Positions 7,627-15,781 of a stretch of DNA of 32,212 bases are shown one piece after another. The stretch is from contig NZ_FNOW01000035.1 of assembly GCF_900107145.1 (NCBI RefSeq), positions 1-32,212 on the forward strand, in the 5' to 3' direction. The notes under the pieces are model-generated. The model had not been told where the DNA came from. It made no database searches and was given only the letters and a program-made list of their open reading frames with translations. The position numbers and the translations under genes are program-made. How positions within the stretch are numbered: the stretch's first letter is position 1; the number at the start of each line of letters is the position of its first letter. Source of the DNA: Allochromatium warmingii (GTDB lineage: Bacteria > Pseudomonadota > Gammaproteobacteria > Chromatiales > Chromatiaceae).

Positions 7627-10242
7627 ATGGGACAGGCTACCCGCCACGGGCATTTAACATTTACCGATCATATCGAACGCCTGCTCCGCGAAGGTGGACT
7701 GTGGGCGTTTTTGGGTGTGTCGATTTATTTAGCCCTCTCGCTGATTAGCTATTCGCCGAATGATCCAGGCTGGTCGTATATCGGCAATGATCTGGATATT
7801 ATCAACGCGGGCGGACGTACCGGTGCCTGGTTTGCCGATGCCGCGCTCTATCTCTGTGGCTATTTAGCCTATCTCTTGCCATTTATGATTGCTTGGAGCG
7901 CCTGGCTGTTATTTCGCGGGCGTGTGGATGATATAGAAACGAAAACTTGGCTATTCTCGCTGCGCTGGGTTGGGTTTTTTATTACGCTGGCCGCTGGCTG
8001 TGGCTTTGCAGCGGTGAATATTCAGGTGACCAGCGATTATTTACCCAATGGCGCAGGTGGCGGCTTGGGATTATTAGTCAGTGGACGGATGCGCGAAAAT
8101 TTTGGATTTATGGGCGCAAATCTGCTGTTTTTGGGGACGCTGATTATTAGTTTGACGCTCTTTTTTAATCTCTCATGGCTAAAAGTGATTGATCTAATCG
8201 GCGCATTGACGCTCAACAGTTATAACCTGATCGAGCGCCTCAGTCAGGGCGGCCGGCGTTCACCATCAACAGAGCGCAAAAAAGCGCGTGGCTGGTTTGG
8301 TCAACGGCAGCGATTTGATTTGCCGCATGAGTTGCAGTTAATCGATCCGAATGCCGCGTTATCGCTGTTAAAAACCATGCCAGAGCGCATGAATCGTGTG
8401 CGGCGACCGCCTACGCAATTACCGCCCGAAGTGCAAGCCCTGCTGACCGATCCTGATGCGCGGCCGTCGGCGGTGGTGCAAAAAACGGCTCCGGCAGCCG
8501 TGAGCGTCGCCGAACCGCCTCCGCCCAAACCAAAGGCCAAAGCGAAACCAAAACCAACGGCGGAACCGAAACCGGAGCCAGCGCCCGCGCCACCTGCCGC
8601 ACCGCGAGCGGCTCCGGCGGCACCTGTGCGGCGCGATCCCAGTCCCAACCGCCCCAAAACGCCGCCACCTGCGCCCGCCCCAACGCCGCCAGCGGAACCA
8701 GAAACCAAGCGCACACCGGAAATCAAGCGGCGTTTATTAGCGACATTTGCCCGTTTTAGCAGTGGCAGCGCCGAGGCGAAACCAGTCACCACGCAGCCGC
8801 CGTTGACGCTGCTCGATGCGCCGCGCCCGACTGGACAGGCCGCTTCTGAAGAACAAATTGAGCATATTTCGCAGCAACTTGAAGCCAAATTAGCGCATTT
8901 TGGCGTACAGGCGCAGGTGGTTGATGTGTATCCGGGCCCGGTAGTGACGCTGTTTGAGCTGCAACTGGCTCCGGGCGTCAAGGCCAGCAAAATCACTGGT
9001 TTAGCGCAAGATTTGGCGCGAGCACTGCGCGTGGTCAGTGTGCGCGTGGTGGAAATTATTCCGGGCAAATCAGTCGTTGGGATCGAAATTCCCAACCCTG
9101 AGCGCCAAACCGTGTTATTGCGCACGATCTTTGATTCGCCCTCATATCGGGATGCCAGCTCGCCGCTCACGATCGGATTGGGCACGAATATTTCCGGTTT
9201 ACCGGTGGTCGCGGATTTGGCGCGGATGCACCATGCGTTGATTGCGGGCACGGCTGATTCCGGCCAGACGGTCGCTATTCACGCGATGATTCTGAGCCTG
9301 TTGTATAAATCTGACCCTGAAGCGGTGCGTTTGATTTTGATTGATGCGCCGCCGTTTCAGCTTAGCGGTTATGCGGGGCTGCCGCATCTGCTCGCTCCGG
9401 TGATCGCCGATCCAGATACGGCGCTGCAAACGCTACAGTGGTGCGCCAATGAGATGGAGCGGCGGGCACGGCTGATGTCGAAACTCGGTGTGCGCACGAT
9501 GAGCAGCTATAACCAGCAGCTTGCTGAGGATGCTGACGCGGATCGGGATGCGCCGCCGCTGCAACCCTTGCCGTATATCGTCGTGGTCATCAACGAATTG
9601 GCGGCACTGATGCAGGATGCGCCGCAACAGCTCGAAGAATTGTTCACACGTTTTGCGCAAAAAGGCCGTGCTTGCGGCGTTCATCTACTGGTTGCGACCC
9701 AATATCCGTCAACCGATGTGTTGACGGAAACGATCAAAGCGGCGCTGCCGACCCGCTTAGCGTTTCAAGTGGCCTCGCGCTTGGATTCGCGCACCATCTT
9801 GGATCAACTGGGCGCGGAACAGCTACTCGGGCAGGGTGACATGCTGTATCTACCGCCCGGCGGCAATATTCCGCATCGTGTGCATGGTGCGCTGGTCGAT
9901 GCGCCGGATATTGCGCGGGTGGTGGCGTTTTTCAAAACACAATACGGTGCGCCGGACTTCGCGTCGGCGACCCGCGATCCGGCACCTGCTGCACCGTCGA
10001 ATCGTGAATCTACGCCACCGAGCGGCCACATGACCGATCTTGATCCCTTTTTTGATGAGGCGGTGCGGTTTGTGGTGATGCAGCAACGCGCATCTAATGC
10101 TGCGCTCCAGCGCCAGTTTCAGATCAGCCAACAGCGTGCAGCGCGACTGATGAGCGAAATGGAGCGCCTCGGTATTGTTGGCCCGACTGAAAATAATGGT
10201 GAACGCGCAGTGTTTGCCCCGCCGCCGCGCAAGCGTGATTAA
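7627..10242 (+). CDS. ftsK: FtsK-family DNA translocase with degenerate Walker motifs (probable pseudo-ATPase)
   Basis: All FtsK parts are here in order over 871 residues: four membrane segments (about residues 25-200), a short Pro/Ala/Lys-rich linker (about 270-370), the alpha/beta motor and a winged-helix gamma domain (about 800-860). The ATG at 7627 is chosen because GGAGA (7614-7618) lies 8 nt upstream. FtsK normally couples division to chromosome dimer resolution by pumping DNA. Here the Walker A GTTGSGKS is GTADSGQT (Gln547 for Lys), the Walker B aspartate is Asn656 (VVVINEL for VVVVDEL), the IDPK motif is IDAP, ATQRPS is ATQYPS, and the DNA-reading GYNRAAR is SQQRAAR. The frame is unbroken and the remaining blocks (PTRLAFQVASRLDSRTILD, GAEQLLGQGDMLY) are conserved. 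ATP binding and hydrolysis are therefore inferred to be lost while the fold is kept. It precedes lolA by 41 nt, the usual ftsK position in gammaproteobacteria. Confidence 0.9.
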   Translation: MGQATRHGHLTFTDHIERLLREGGLWAFLGVSIYLALSLISYSPNDPGWSYIGNDLDIINAGGRTGAWFADAALYLCGYLAYLLPFMIAWSAWLLFRGRVDDIETKTWLFSLRWVGFFITLAAGCGFAAVNIQVTSDYLPNGAGGGLGLLVSGRMRENFGFMGANLLFLGTLIISLTLFFNLSWLKVIDLIGALTLNSYNLIERLSQGGRRSPSTERKKARGWFGQRQRFDLPHELQLIDPNAALSLLKTMPERMNRVRRPPTQLPPEVQALLTDPDARPSAVVQKTAPAAVSVAEPPPPKPKAKAKPKPTAEPKPEPAPAPPAAPRAAPAAPVRRDPSPNRPKTPPPAPAPTPPAEPETKRTPEIKRRLLATFARFSSGSAEAKPVTTQPPLTLLDAPRPTGQAASEEQIEHISQQLEAKLAHFGVQAQVVDVYPGPVVTLFELQLAPGVKASKITGLAQDLARALRVVSVRVVEIIPGKSVVGIEIPNPERQTVLLRTIFDSPSYRDASSPLTIGLGTNISGLPVVADLARMHHALIAGTADSGQTVAIHAMILSLLYKSDPEAVRLILIDAPPFQLSGYAGLPHLLAPVIADPDTALQTLQWCANEMERRARLMSKLGVRTMSSYNQQLAEDADADRDAPPLQPLPYIVVVINELAALMQDAPQQLEELFTRFAQKGRACGVHLLVATQYPSTDVLTETIKAALPTRLAFQVASRLDSRTILDQLGAEQLLGQGDMLYLPPGGNIPHRVHGALVDAPDIARVVAFFKTQYGAPDFASATRDPAPAAPSNRESTPPSGHMTDLDPFFDEAVRFVVMQQRASNAALQRQFQISQQRAARLMSEMERLGIVGPTENNGERAVFAPPPRKRD

Positions 10243-10283
10243 ATCATGCGCTTACATTCATTCCAGCGTTAGGTATTCTATTC

Positions 10284-10955
10284 ATGTTTTCTCGATGCGT
10301 TCTCTCTCGCACTGCTGCACCGTCTGCCGGTGCGCATGTAGCATGGCTATTATTAGTTTTATTAGTATGCAGCGCAACGCAACCAACGCTTGCGGCTGAA
10401 GGGGCGCAACGGGTTGATGATTATCTGAAGTATTTAAATAGTCTTCAGGCTGATTTTGAGCAATTCACTTTTAATGCTGAACGCACGCACATGGCGCAAG
10501 CGCGTGGCACCTTATATTTACAGCGTCCGGGGCGGTTTCGCTGGGAATATGCTGATCCAGATAAACAGATCATCATTGCTGATGGCAGTCGGGTTTATGT
10601 GCATGATGTTGAATTACAGCAGGTTTCCCATCAAAGCCAAGCCCGCGCCCTACGCGGCACACCGGCATTATTACTCTCGAATGCGGAACCAATTGAACAG
10701 CATTTTGAAGCGCGTTCGATTGAAAGCAGCGATGGGCGCGATTGGGTAGAATTGATCCCGAAGGATAAAGAAACAGATGTGGTGCGGATTGAACTTGGAT
10801 TCAATCAAGACACACTCGACAGCCTGATTATGGAAGATAGCTTTGGGCAGGAAACGCGGCTGAATTTCACCGGCACCCAGCGTAATGTATCACTCAAGCC
10901 GGAGTTATTCAAAATTGACCAAAGCGCAGTCGATGATTTTCTATCTTATGATTGA
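10284..10955 (+). CDS. lolA: Outer-membrane lipoprotein carrier LolA
   Basis: The periplasmic chaperone that takes lipoproteins from LolCDE in the inner membrane and hands them to LolB at the outer membrane. The 223-residue product has a long N-terminal signal region (hydrophobic AWLLLVLLVCSA, likely cleavage after TLAA near residue 38) and LolA landmarks: LNSLQADFEQ, GTLYLQRPGRFRWEY and ADGSRVYVHD near the start of the mature part, and a C-terminal DDFLSYD. It starts 41 nt after ftsK and is probably co-transcribed with it. The rarA gene that often follows is absent; a palindromic repeat and a convergent oxidoreductase gene follow instead. Confidence 0.93.
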   Translation: MFSRCVLSRTAAPSAGAHVAWLLLVLLVCSATQPTLAAEGAQRVDDYLKYLNSLQADFEQFTFNAERTHMAQARGTLYLQRPGRFRWEYADPDKQIIIADGSRVYVHDVELQQVSHQSQARALRGTPALLLSNAEPIEQHFEARSIESSDGRDWVELIPKDKETDVVRIELGFNQDTLDSLIMEDSFGQETRLNFTGTQRNVSLKPELFKIDQSAVDDFLSYD

Positions 10956-10970
10956 AGATTGTATGATTTG

Positions 10971-11047
10971 AACCGCACCGGCGCCAAGCACGCAAAGTCT
11001 TTTAAGTATTTTTAAAAAATCTTTGTGTTCTTTGCGCCTGCGCGGTT
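10971..11047. repeat. Imperfect palindromic intergenic repeat (AACCGC...CAAAG arms), copy 1
   Basis: Left arm 10971-10997 and right arm 11021-11047 are about 27 nt each; by eye 22 of 27 positions pair. An AT-rich loop containing a poly-T then a poly-A tract joins them. It lies between two convergent genes and could end both transcripts. A related element lies at 29070-29183. Confidence 0.6.
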
Positions 11048-11072
11048 TAAAAAACTACAAACTCAAACTCAA

Positions 11073-12773
11073 CTACTTCTCGCGTGGATATGGCCACGCC
11101 ATCACACCGCCTTCCATGACTTTCACATTGCGCCAGCCATAGGCTTGCAGAATCGCCGCTGATTCATAACCGCGCAGTGAAATCTTGCAGTACAAAATAA
11201 TCTCGCGCTCTTTATCTGCTGGCAGTTCATTCAACCGTCCGCGCAGTGCGCCCTGCGGAATCAGGGTTTCACCAATGCCTAAACGCAAGTCTTCAAATTC
11301 TTGCGGAGTGCGGGTGTCAATAATAAAACAGTCCGCGCCTGAATCAACACGCTGCTTGACTTCAGCAACCGAAATCCCCTGCATTAAACCGCGCAGTTTA
11401 TTTTCTAACACATGCGCGGACACAATGACATGATCGAGCGCCAGCGAATACGGCGGCGCATAGGGTAAATCGGCATTGCCGAGATCTTCAATCGTCAAGC
11501 GCCCACGAATCGCCATCGCGACCGTTGCCACGCGCTTGCTGACTTCACCCGGGCCGATACATTGAAAACCGAGCACGCGCCCAGTTGCCCGTTCCGCAAC
11601 CATCAAGCTAATCAATAGCTTGCCTTGCATATACCCCGGAATATCCAATCCCGAAACGGTCGCCGTTTCAATATCATAGCCGAGTGCTCGTGCTTGTCGC
11701 GCACTCAGGCCGGTAATGCCGACGGTGTAATCAAAGATCTTGCAAATGCCGGTGTGCGTTACGCCGGGGAAGGTCGCGGTTTCGGGCTGAATTAAATTCT
11801 GTCCGATAACGCGCCCTTGTAAATTAGCAATATCGCCATAGGGCGCACGCACTTTGCGTCCGGTAATCAATGAGGTGCATTCGACACAATCGCCGGCCGC
11901 ATAAATATCGGGATCGGAGGTGCGCATATAGGCATCGACCGCAATGCCGCCCTGCTCGCCGATGGTTAATCCCGCTGCCTGTGCCAGACCAATATTTGGA
12001 CGCACGCCAACTGCGACTACGGCTAATTCACAGGGTAATTCGGTGCCATTATCTAGCTTAACCGCGCTTAAACGCCCGTGCTCGCCTAAAAATGCGGCGA
12101 CACCATTGCCGGTAATAATATCCGCGCCATTAGCGCGAATATGATTGGCGACTAAATGCGCGATCTCGGGATCTAAAAACGGCAGAATCGAATCGGTTTT
12201 TTCAATTACTGTGGTTTGAATACCCGCAAGATGCAGCGCCTCGCAGACTTCAAAACCAATTAAACCACCGCCAACCACAACGGCGCGACGCACCTGATTT
12301 TGATCGCGAATCGCCCGCAGCGCATCGGCATCGCCGAGTGAATGCAGGGTGTGAATACCCGCTAAATCCGTGCCCGGCACCTGCGGAAATAACGGGGTCG
12401 CGCCGGTCGCAATCACCAGCCGATCATAGGGCACGAGGCGCTCGTCACCACTGGCCAAATGCCGACAGGTCACGGTTTTGGCGGTGCGATCAATGGCAAC
12501 TGCTTCGGTGAGCACCAGCGCGTCAATGCGCTTGGCTTTCTCGAAAAAATTCGGATCGCGCACAATGCCGGCCGGCGTACAAATAAGCTGGTTGCGATCA
12601 TCGAACACGCCGCCGATGTAATAGGGATAGCCGCAGGAGGCCATCGATAGATCGGGATCTTTTTGAATTAACGTGATCGATGCGTGTTCGTCGAGACGCC
12701 GCGCCCGCGCTGCCGCTTTTGGGCCAGCCGCCGAGCCACCGATGACAACAATTTTGAGCGGGGATGATGACAT
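11073..12773 (-). CDS. CoA-disulfide-reductase-like FAD/NAD(P) oxidoreductase with C-terminal rhodanese domain
   Basis: A 566-residue flavoprotein of the Cdr/NADH-oxidase/persulfide reductase group. It begins with a dinucleotide fold (VVIGGSAAGPKAAARARR), followed by the redox-active cysteine in SMASCGYPYYIGG, an NAD-binding fold (VVVGGGLIGFEV), the FAD-binding YAAGDCVE, a dimerisation domain and a rhodanese module (about residues 460-560). The rhodanese cysteine is present (YCKISLRGY). Known relatives reduce CoA disulfides or CoA and other persulfides, linking this to sulfur or redox balance. The ATG at 12773 is chosen for AGGA 7 nt upstream; the reading frame extends further without support. 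It is divergent from cobD (about 150 bp apart) and convergent with lolA. The exact substrate cannot be read from sequence. Confidence 0.85.
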   Translation of the reverse strand: MSSSPLKIVVIGGSAAGPKAAARARRLDEHASITLIQKDPDLSMASCGYPYYIGGVFDDRNQLICTPAGIVRDPNFFEKAKRIDALVLTEAVAIDRTAKTVTCRHLASGDERLVPYDRLVIATGATPLFPQVPGTDLAGIHTLHSLGDADALRAIRDQNQVRRAVVVGGGLIGFEVCEALHLAGIQTTVIEKTDSILPFLDPEIAHLVANHIRANGADIITGNGVAAFLGEHGRLSAVKLDNGTELPCELAVVAVGVRPNIGLAQAAGLTIGEQGGIAVDAYMRTSDPDIYAAGDCVECTSLITGRKVRAPYGDIANLQGRVIGQNLIQPETATFPGVTHTGICKIFDYTVGITGLSARQARALGYDIETATVSGLDIPGYMQGKLLISLMVAERATGRVLGFQCIGPGEVSKRVATVAMAIRGRLTIEDLGNADLPYAPPYSLALDHVIVSAHVLENKLRGLMQGISVAEVKQRVDSGADCFIIDTRTPQEFEDLRLGIGETLIPQGALRGRLNELPADKEREIILYCKISLRGYESAAILQAYGWRNVKVMEGGVMAWPYPREK

Positions 12774-12920
12774 AGCAGAATCCTGAAGCATGATCGAATA
12801 AGATGTCGGGCGGTCGCGCACGGATCGCGCCGTCTGACATCCGGTGTTGAGCCGGTGAGTGTGCCCGAAGTGTATGACGAACGATTTGAAGATTCGCAAA
12901 TTCAGCGCCGATGGTTCCCG

Positions 12921-13967
12921 ATGTATCGCCCGTCTTGTCTCCCCGCGCCTGCTGCTGACCTCACGACCCCGCCGTTGCATGGTGGACGCTTGCGCACCGC
13001 TGCCGCGCAGTTTGGGCGACCACTGGCCGATTGGCTCGATCTTTCAACCGGCATCAATCCACATGGCTGGCCGGTGCCACCGCTGCCGCCTGAAGTTTGG
13101 GCGCGATTGCCTGAGGCCGATGACGGGTTAGAGGCGGCAGCGGCAGCCTACTATGCTGCTGGCGGTGCGTTGCCGCTCGCTGGCTCACAGGCGGGGATTC
13201 AACTGCTGCCGACGCTACGCCCGCCCGGGTTGGTCGGCATTCCTGAGGTCGGCTATCGTGAACATGCGTATGCTTGGCATCGCGCCGGACATCGCGTCAT
13301 CAGTTTGCCCGACGGCGATCCGGGCGCATGGCTCGACACGCAATCCGCAGCCGACCGGCTGGCGGCACTGATCGTCATCAATCCGAATAATCCCACTGGT
13401 CGCTGCTGGCCGCTGGCAACCCTGCTGGATTGGCACGCCCGTTTAGCCGCGCATGGCGGCTGGCTGATCGTCGATGAAGCCTTTATGGATGTGACGCCCG
13501 AGGCCAGTCTGCTGCCCTATTTGGATCGCCCCGGACTGGTGATTCTGCGCTCACTGGGCAAATTTTTCGGACTAGCTGGGGCGCGTGTCGGATTTTTATA
13601 TGCTGAAGCGGCCTTGCGCGAATCGGCCGCGCACGCGCTCGGCCCCTGGAGCGTAAGTGGCCCGGCGCGTTGGGTGGCGCGGCTGGCACTGGCAGATCGC
13701 GCTTGGCAGCGGGCGCAGCGTCACGCATTGCCGCTTGCATCAGCGCGACTGGCGGCCCTGCTCAAACAAGCGGGCCTGACCCCAACCGGCGGCACGGCGC
13801 TGTTTCAATGGGTACAGACAGCGGATGCCGAACGCCTGCATCGGCAATTGTGTACACACGGAATCCTCACGCGCCTCTTTACCCAGCCATCCAGTTTGCG
13901 GTTTGGTCTGCCCGGAGCAGCGGCGACTTGGACACGCTTAGAACAAGCGTTGGCGACGCTGGTTTAG
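12921..13967 (+). CDS. cobD: Threonine-phosphate decarboxylase CobD (PLP-dependent aminotransferase fold)
   Basis: Makes (R)-1-aminopropan-2-ol phosphate from L-threonine phosphate for the nucleotide loop of cobalamin; equivalent to CobC of aerobic-pathway naming. The 348-residue product shows the type I PLP fold: an N-terminal DWLDLSTGINPHGWP, the substrate/cofactor motif NPNNPTGR, the PLP-ring aspartate in VDEAFMD, and the Schiff-base lysine Lys214 in SLGKFFGLAGARVGF. The ATG at 12921 gives the usual N-terminus; a GTG frame start at 12855 adds an unlike leader and is not supported. No strong ribosome site is seen. It is followed after 15 nt by a CobT-like ORF and, about 2.3 kb on, by riboswitch-controlled btuB-cobT, so the region is a split B12 assembly and salvage locus. 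Confidence 0.88.
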   Translation: MYRPSCLPAPAADLTTPPLHGGRLRTAAAQFGRPLADWLDLSTGINPHGWPVPPLPPEVWARLPEADDGLEAAAAAYYAAGGALPLAGSQAGIQLLPTLRPPGLVGIPEVGYREHAYAWHRAGHRVISLPDGDPGAWLDTQSAADRLAALIVINPNNPTGRCWPLATLLDWHARLAAHGGWLIVDEAFMDVTPEASLLPYLDRPGLVILRSLGKFFGLAGARVGFLYAEAALRESAAHALGPWSVSGPARWVARLALADRAWQRAQRHALPLASARLAALLKQAGLTPTGGTALFQWVQTADAERLHRQLCTHGILTRLFTQPSSLRFGLPGAAATWTRLEQALATLV

Positions 13968-13982
13968 GCAGAATTTGGCTGA

Positions 13983-14774
13983 ATGTGCATGACCTGTCCT
14001 GACTGGCTGACCGTTCCGGCAGCGCCCATCGCTGCCGAATGTGCGGCAGATGCGACACTGCGGCTAACACGCATCGGTCAACTCGGGGTGCTCGCTCATC
14101 CGTTGCTGGCTGAACGCTATCATCACGCGGCGCGAAGCGATATCCAACGCGGGCTGTCGGTGATCCGCAGCGAGCTTTTGGATCCAAGCTGTTGCTGTTG
14201 CACACCTGTTGCGCCACTCGACCGCCATCGGCTCGATGTTGCCTTAAGTCGCGGTCGCCATGCCGCTGAACGTGCCAAACTCGCCGGATGTCAGGTGCTG
14301 CTGTGTCGCGGTGTAGCCGATGACAGCGAACAGGCGATCTGGCCGTTTCATAGGTTCGATGTCGCCGTTTCACCGCATGTCGCGTATGTGCGACTCCAGC
14401 AACGCGCCCGCTTTGAAAGCGCCGCGCTCACCGGCGCGTTGATCGCAGGAGCGCAGATGGGGCTATACCTCGCACCACGCGGCCAGACAGCGTGGCAGGC
14501 GGCAGAACTCGCACAGGCGCTGCATGTTGGGGTCGGCGCTTGGTTAGTCTGTCGCGTGCAAAAAATGCCACATCCTTGCCCGCAATCAGGTGCGATATTC
14601 TGTGATGCAGGTGCCAGTTTTGGTGGCGGGACTCGGCGTAAAATACGCGACAGATGTGTGCGCTACCACGCCTTCAGCTTGAACGAACGCACCAACGTCA
14701 GCGGGACTTTTTTTAATTCACCGAGAGATTCGGACTATGACCACCGAAAACCGACGCTTGCTGATTGCGATTGA
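13983..14774 (+). CDS. Divergent, shortened CobT-like protein (possible pseudoenzyme)
   Basis: Not a standard gene. Its segments line up by eye with CobT encoded at 18171-19226. The start DWLTVPAAPI...LTRIGQLGVL matches DWLNAPCHAI...LTKPRGSLGRL. LDRHRLDVALSRGRHAAERA matches EEQLAAALTIGRTAVERA. ESAALTGALIAGAQMGL matches DIAASAGAFIRAAQLGL. The stretch of about 90 residues that carries DHGV and the cofactor loops in CobT is missing. The GEMGIGNTT glutamate is replaced (LLCRGVADDS), and the C-terminal LGE catalytic region is absent. A Cys cluster (CCCC) lies at about residue 76. Similarity ends near 14570, so the last 65 or so codons may not be genuine; the frame also overlaps the next ORF by 38 nt. 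It follows cobD by 15 nt and is probably in its operon. It could be a pseudogene or a repurposed regulator. Confidence 0.5.
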   Translation: MCMTCPDWLTVPAAPIAAECAADATLRLTRIGQLGVLAHPLLAERYHHAARSDIQRGLSVIRSELLDPSCCCCTPVAPLDRHRLDVALSRGRHAAERAKLAGCQVLLCRGVADDSEQAIWPFHRFDVAVSPHVAYVRLQQRARFESAALTGALIAGAQMGLYLAPRGQTAWQAAELAQALHVGVGAWLVCRVQKMPHPCPQSGAIFCDAGASFGGGTRRKIRDRCVRYHAFSLNERTNVSGTFFNSPRDSDYDHRKPTLADCD

Positions 14775-15051
14775 CTCTGAAATCCGCGAAATCAATCGCG
14801 CCACGATCAATCCTGTTTTTAAAGAATTAAAGCTCAGAGATTTGACTGTTGTCTTAGAGATGGTAGCGAAAGCACGCGCCCTGTATTTACGCCTGCTGTA
14901 TGATATTGCCCATGCCGCACAAAACGGTCAACCAAGTGCTGCTGATATTGAGCAGTTGACCGCAGCGCGGCATGTTTATGAAGAATTAGTCAAAGGCTCT
15001 CAGGCATTAGAAACGGCCATTGAGCGCGAATATTTGGATGTCACGAAATAA
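14737..15051 (+). CDS. Small helical protein of unknown function
   Basis: I do not recognise this 104-residue protein. It is predicted almost fully helical and charged: an N-terminal helix (LLIAIDSEIREINRATI), a central amphipathic helix (RDLTVVLEMVAKARALYLRL) and a C-terminal helix (EELVKGSQALETAIEREY). There is no signal peptide or membrane segment. Starting with the ATG at 14737, a weak GAG-type ribosome site lies 9 nt upstream. The frame differs from that of the preceding CobT-like ORF, whose tail it overlaps. Support for a real gene is the compact length, sensible composition and a strong intrinsic terminator 11 nt after its stop. A cytoplasmic scaffold or regulator is conceivable, but nothing in it proves a function. 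Confidence 0.7.
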   Translation: MTTENRRLLIAIDSEIREINRATINPVFKELKLRDLTVVLEMVAKARALYLRLLYDIAHAAQNGQPSAADIEQLTAARHVYEELVKGSQALETAIEREYLDVTK

Positions 15052-15062
15052 CATTGTACCGA

Positions 15063-15096
15063 CGGTCAGCCGCTAATAGCTGACCGCTGTTTTTTT
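15063..15096 (+). terminator. Intrinsic terminator after the small helical gene
   Basis: CGGTCAGC (15063-15070) pairs perfectly with GCTGACCG (15079-15086), with an 8-nt loop and a run of seven T at 15090-15096. It closes the cobD-side transcript before the amidase gene. Confidence 0.88.
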
Positions 15097-15146
15097 ATGC
15101 TTCATGCCGAATTGAACGCCCTATTCAATGCAATCGGAGGCGATTG

Positions 15147-15776
15147 ATGCTGCACTGCTTCTCGACGCATCAGCCGAGCGTGATAGCCAAGCGATTCAAT
15201 CTGCTGCTGATGGCTTGTGCGCTGATTATATTGAATATAAGTGCGATGAAAGCGGCGATAGCACAACCGCCGCTGGCGCGTGAGGTGCCGATTTTCGGGC
15301 CACAGCGACAACAGCCGGTGCGTCAAATCGTCATTCACACCACCGGCGGCCCAGATTGTCAGGCAGCGCGGAGTTTTCGCAGTGGTACATTAGATGGCAT
15401 TGTGGAATATTTCCGCCGCAATCAAAAACGCATCAGTATTCATTACATTATCGGACGTACCGGTGAAATGGTGCGCATGGTGCCAGAATCACGGGTAGCG
15501 TTTCATGTACGCGGTCACAATGCCGATTCGATTGGCATTGAGCTAATCAATCATGGCGATGGCCGTGATCCATTCAGTGAGCCGCAAATTTCGGCTTTAA
15601 TCACATTACTGCGCGATTTATTGGCGCGGTATCATTTGCAGCCGACAGCATTAAAAGCGCATTCGGAATTAGACCGCAGCGAAATGACCTGTGGTGCGCG
15701 GCGACTAAAACGCAAAGTTGATCCGGGTGCAGCATTTCCGTGGGCGCGGATTCGAGCGGCGTTGTTAATAAAGTAG
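15147..15776 (+). CDS. Secreted N-acetylmuramoyl-L-alanine amidase (Amidase_2 / AmpD-like)
   Basis: A 209-residue zinc amidase that would cut the bond between N-acetylmuramic acid and the stem peptide. The ATG at 15147 is fixed by GGAGG at 15136-15140, 6 nt upstream. An N-terminal hydrophobic segment (FNLLLMACALIILNISAM) ending in AIAQ is a signal peptide or anchor, placing the enzyme in the periplasm, unlike cytoplasmic AmpD. The catalytic domain covers about residues 58-200: zinc histidine in IVIHTTGG, HYIIGRTGEMVRMV, NADSIGIELIN, second histidine in KAHSELD, and the Lys/Asp pair in KRKVDPGAAFPW. All expected zinc and catalytic residues can be placed. It appears to be a single-gene unit between a terminator and a palindromic repeat; its role next to B12 genes is probably coincidental. 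Confidence 0.88.
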   Translation: MLHCFSTHQPSVIAKRFNLLLMACALIILNISAMKAAIAQPPLAREVPIFGPQRQQPVRQIVIHTTGGPDCQAARSFRSGTLDGIVEYFRRNQKRISIHYIIGRTGEMVRMVPESRVAFHVRGHNADSIGIELINHGDGRDPFSEPQISALITLLRDLLARYHLQPTALKAHSELDRSEMTCGARRLKRKVDPGAAFPWARIRAALLIK

Positions 15777-15781
15777 CTTCC

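Noticed and set aside
8301-9251. 316-codon open frame antisense to ftsK
   Set aside because: It is rich in Gly/Ala/Ser because it mirrors the Pro/Ala linker and GC-rich codons of ftsK; no domain or ribosome site.
12855-12920. Upstream GTG start of cobD
   Set aside because: The added 22 residues are unlike the family and have no ribosome site.
14708-14714. Run of seven T before the small helical gene as a terminator
   Set aside because: No stable stem precedes it.
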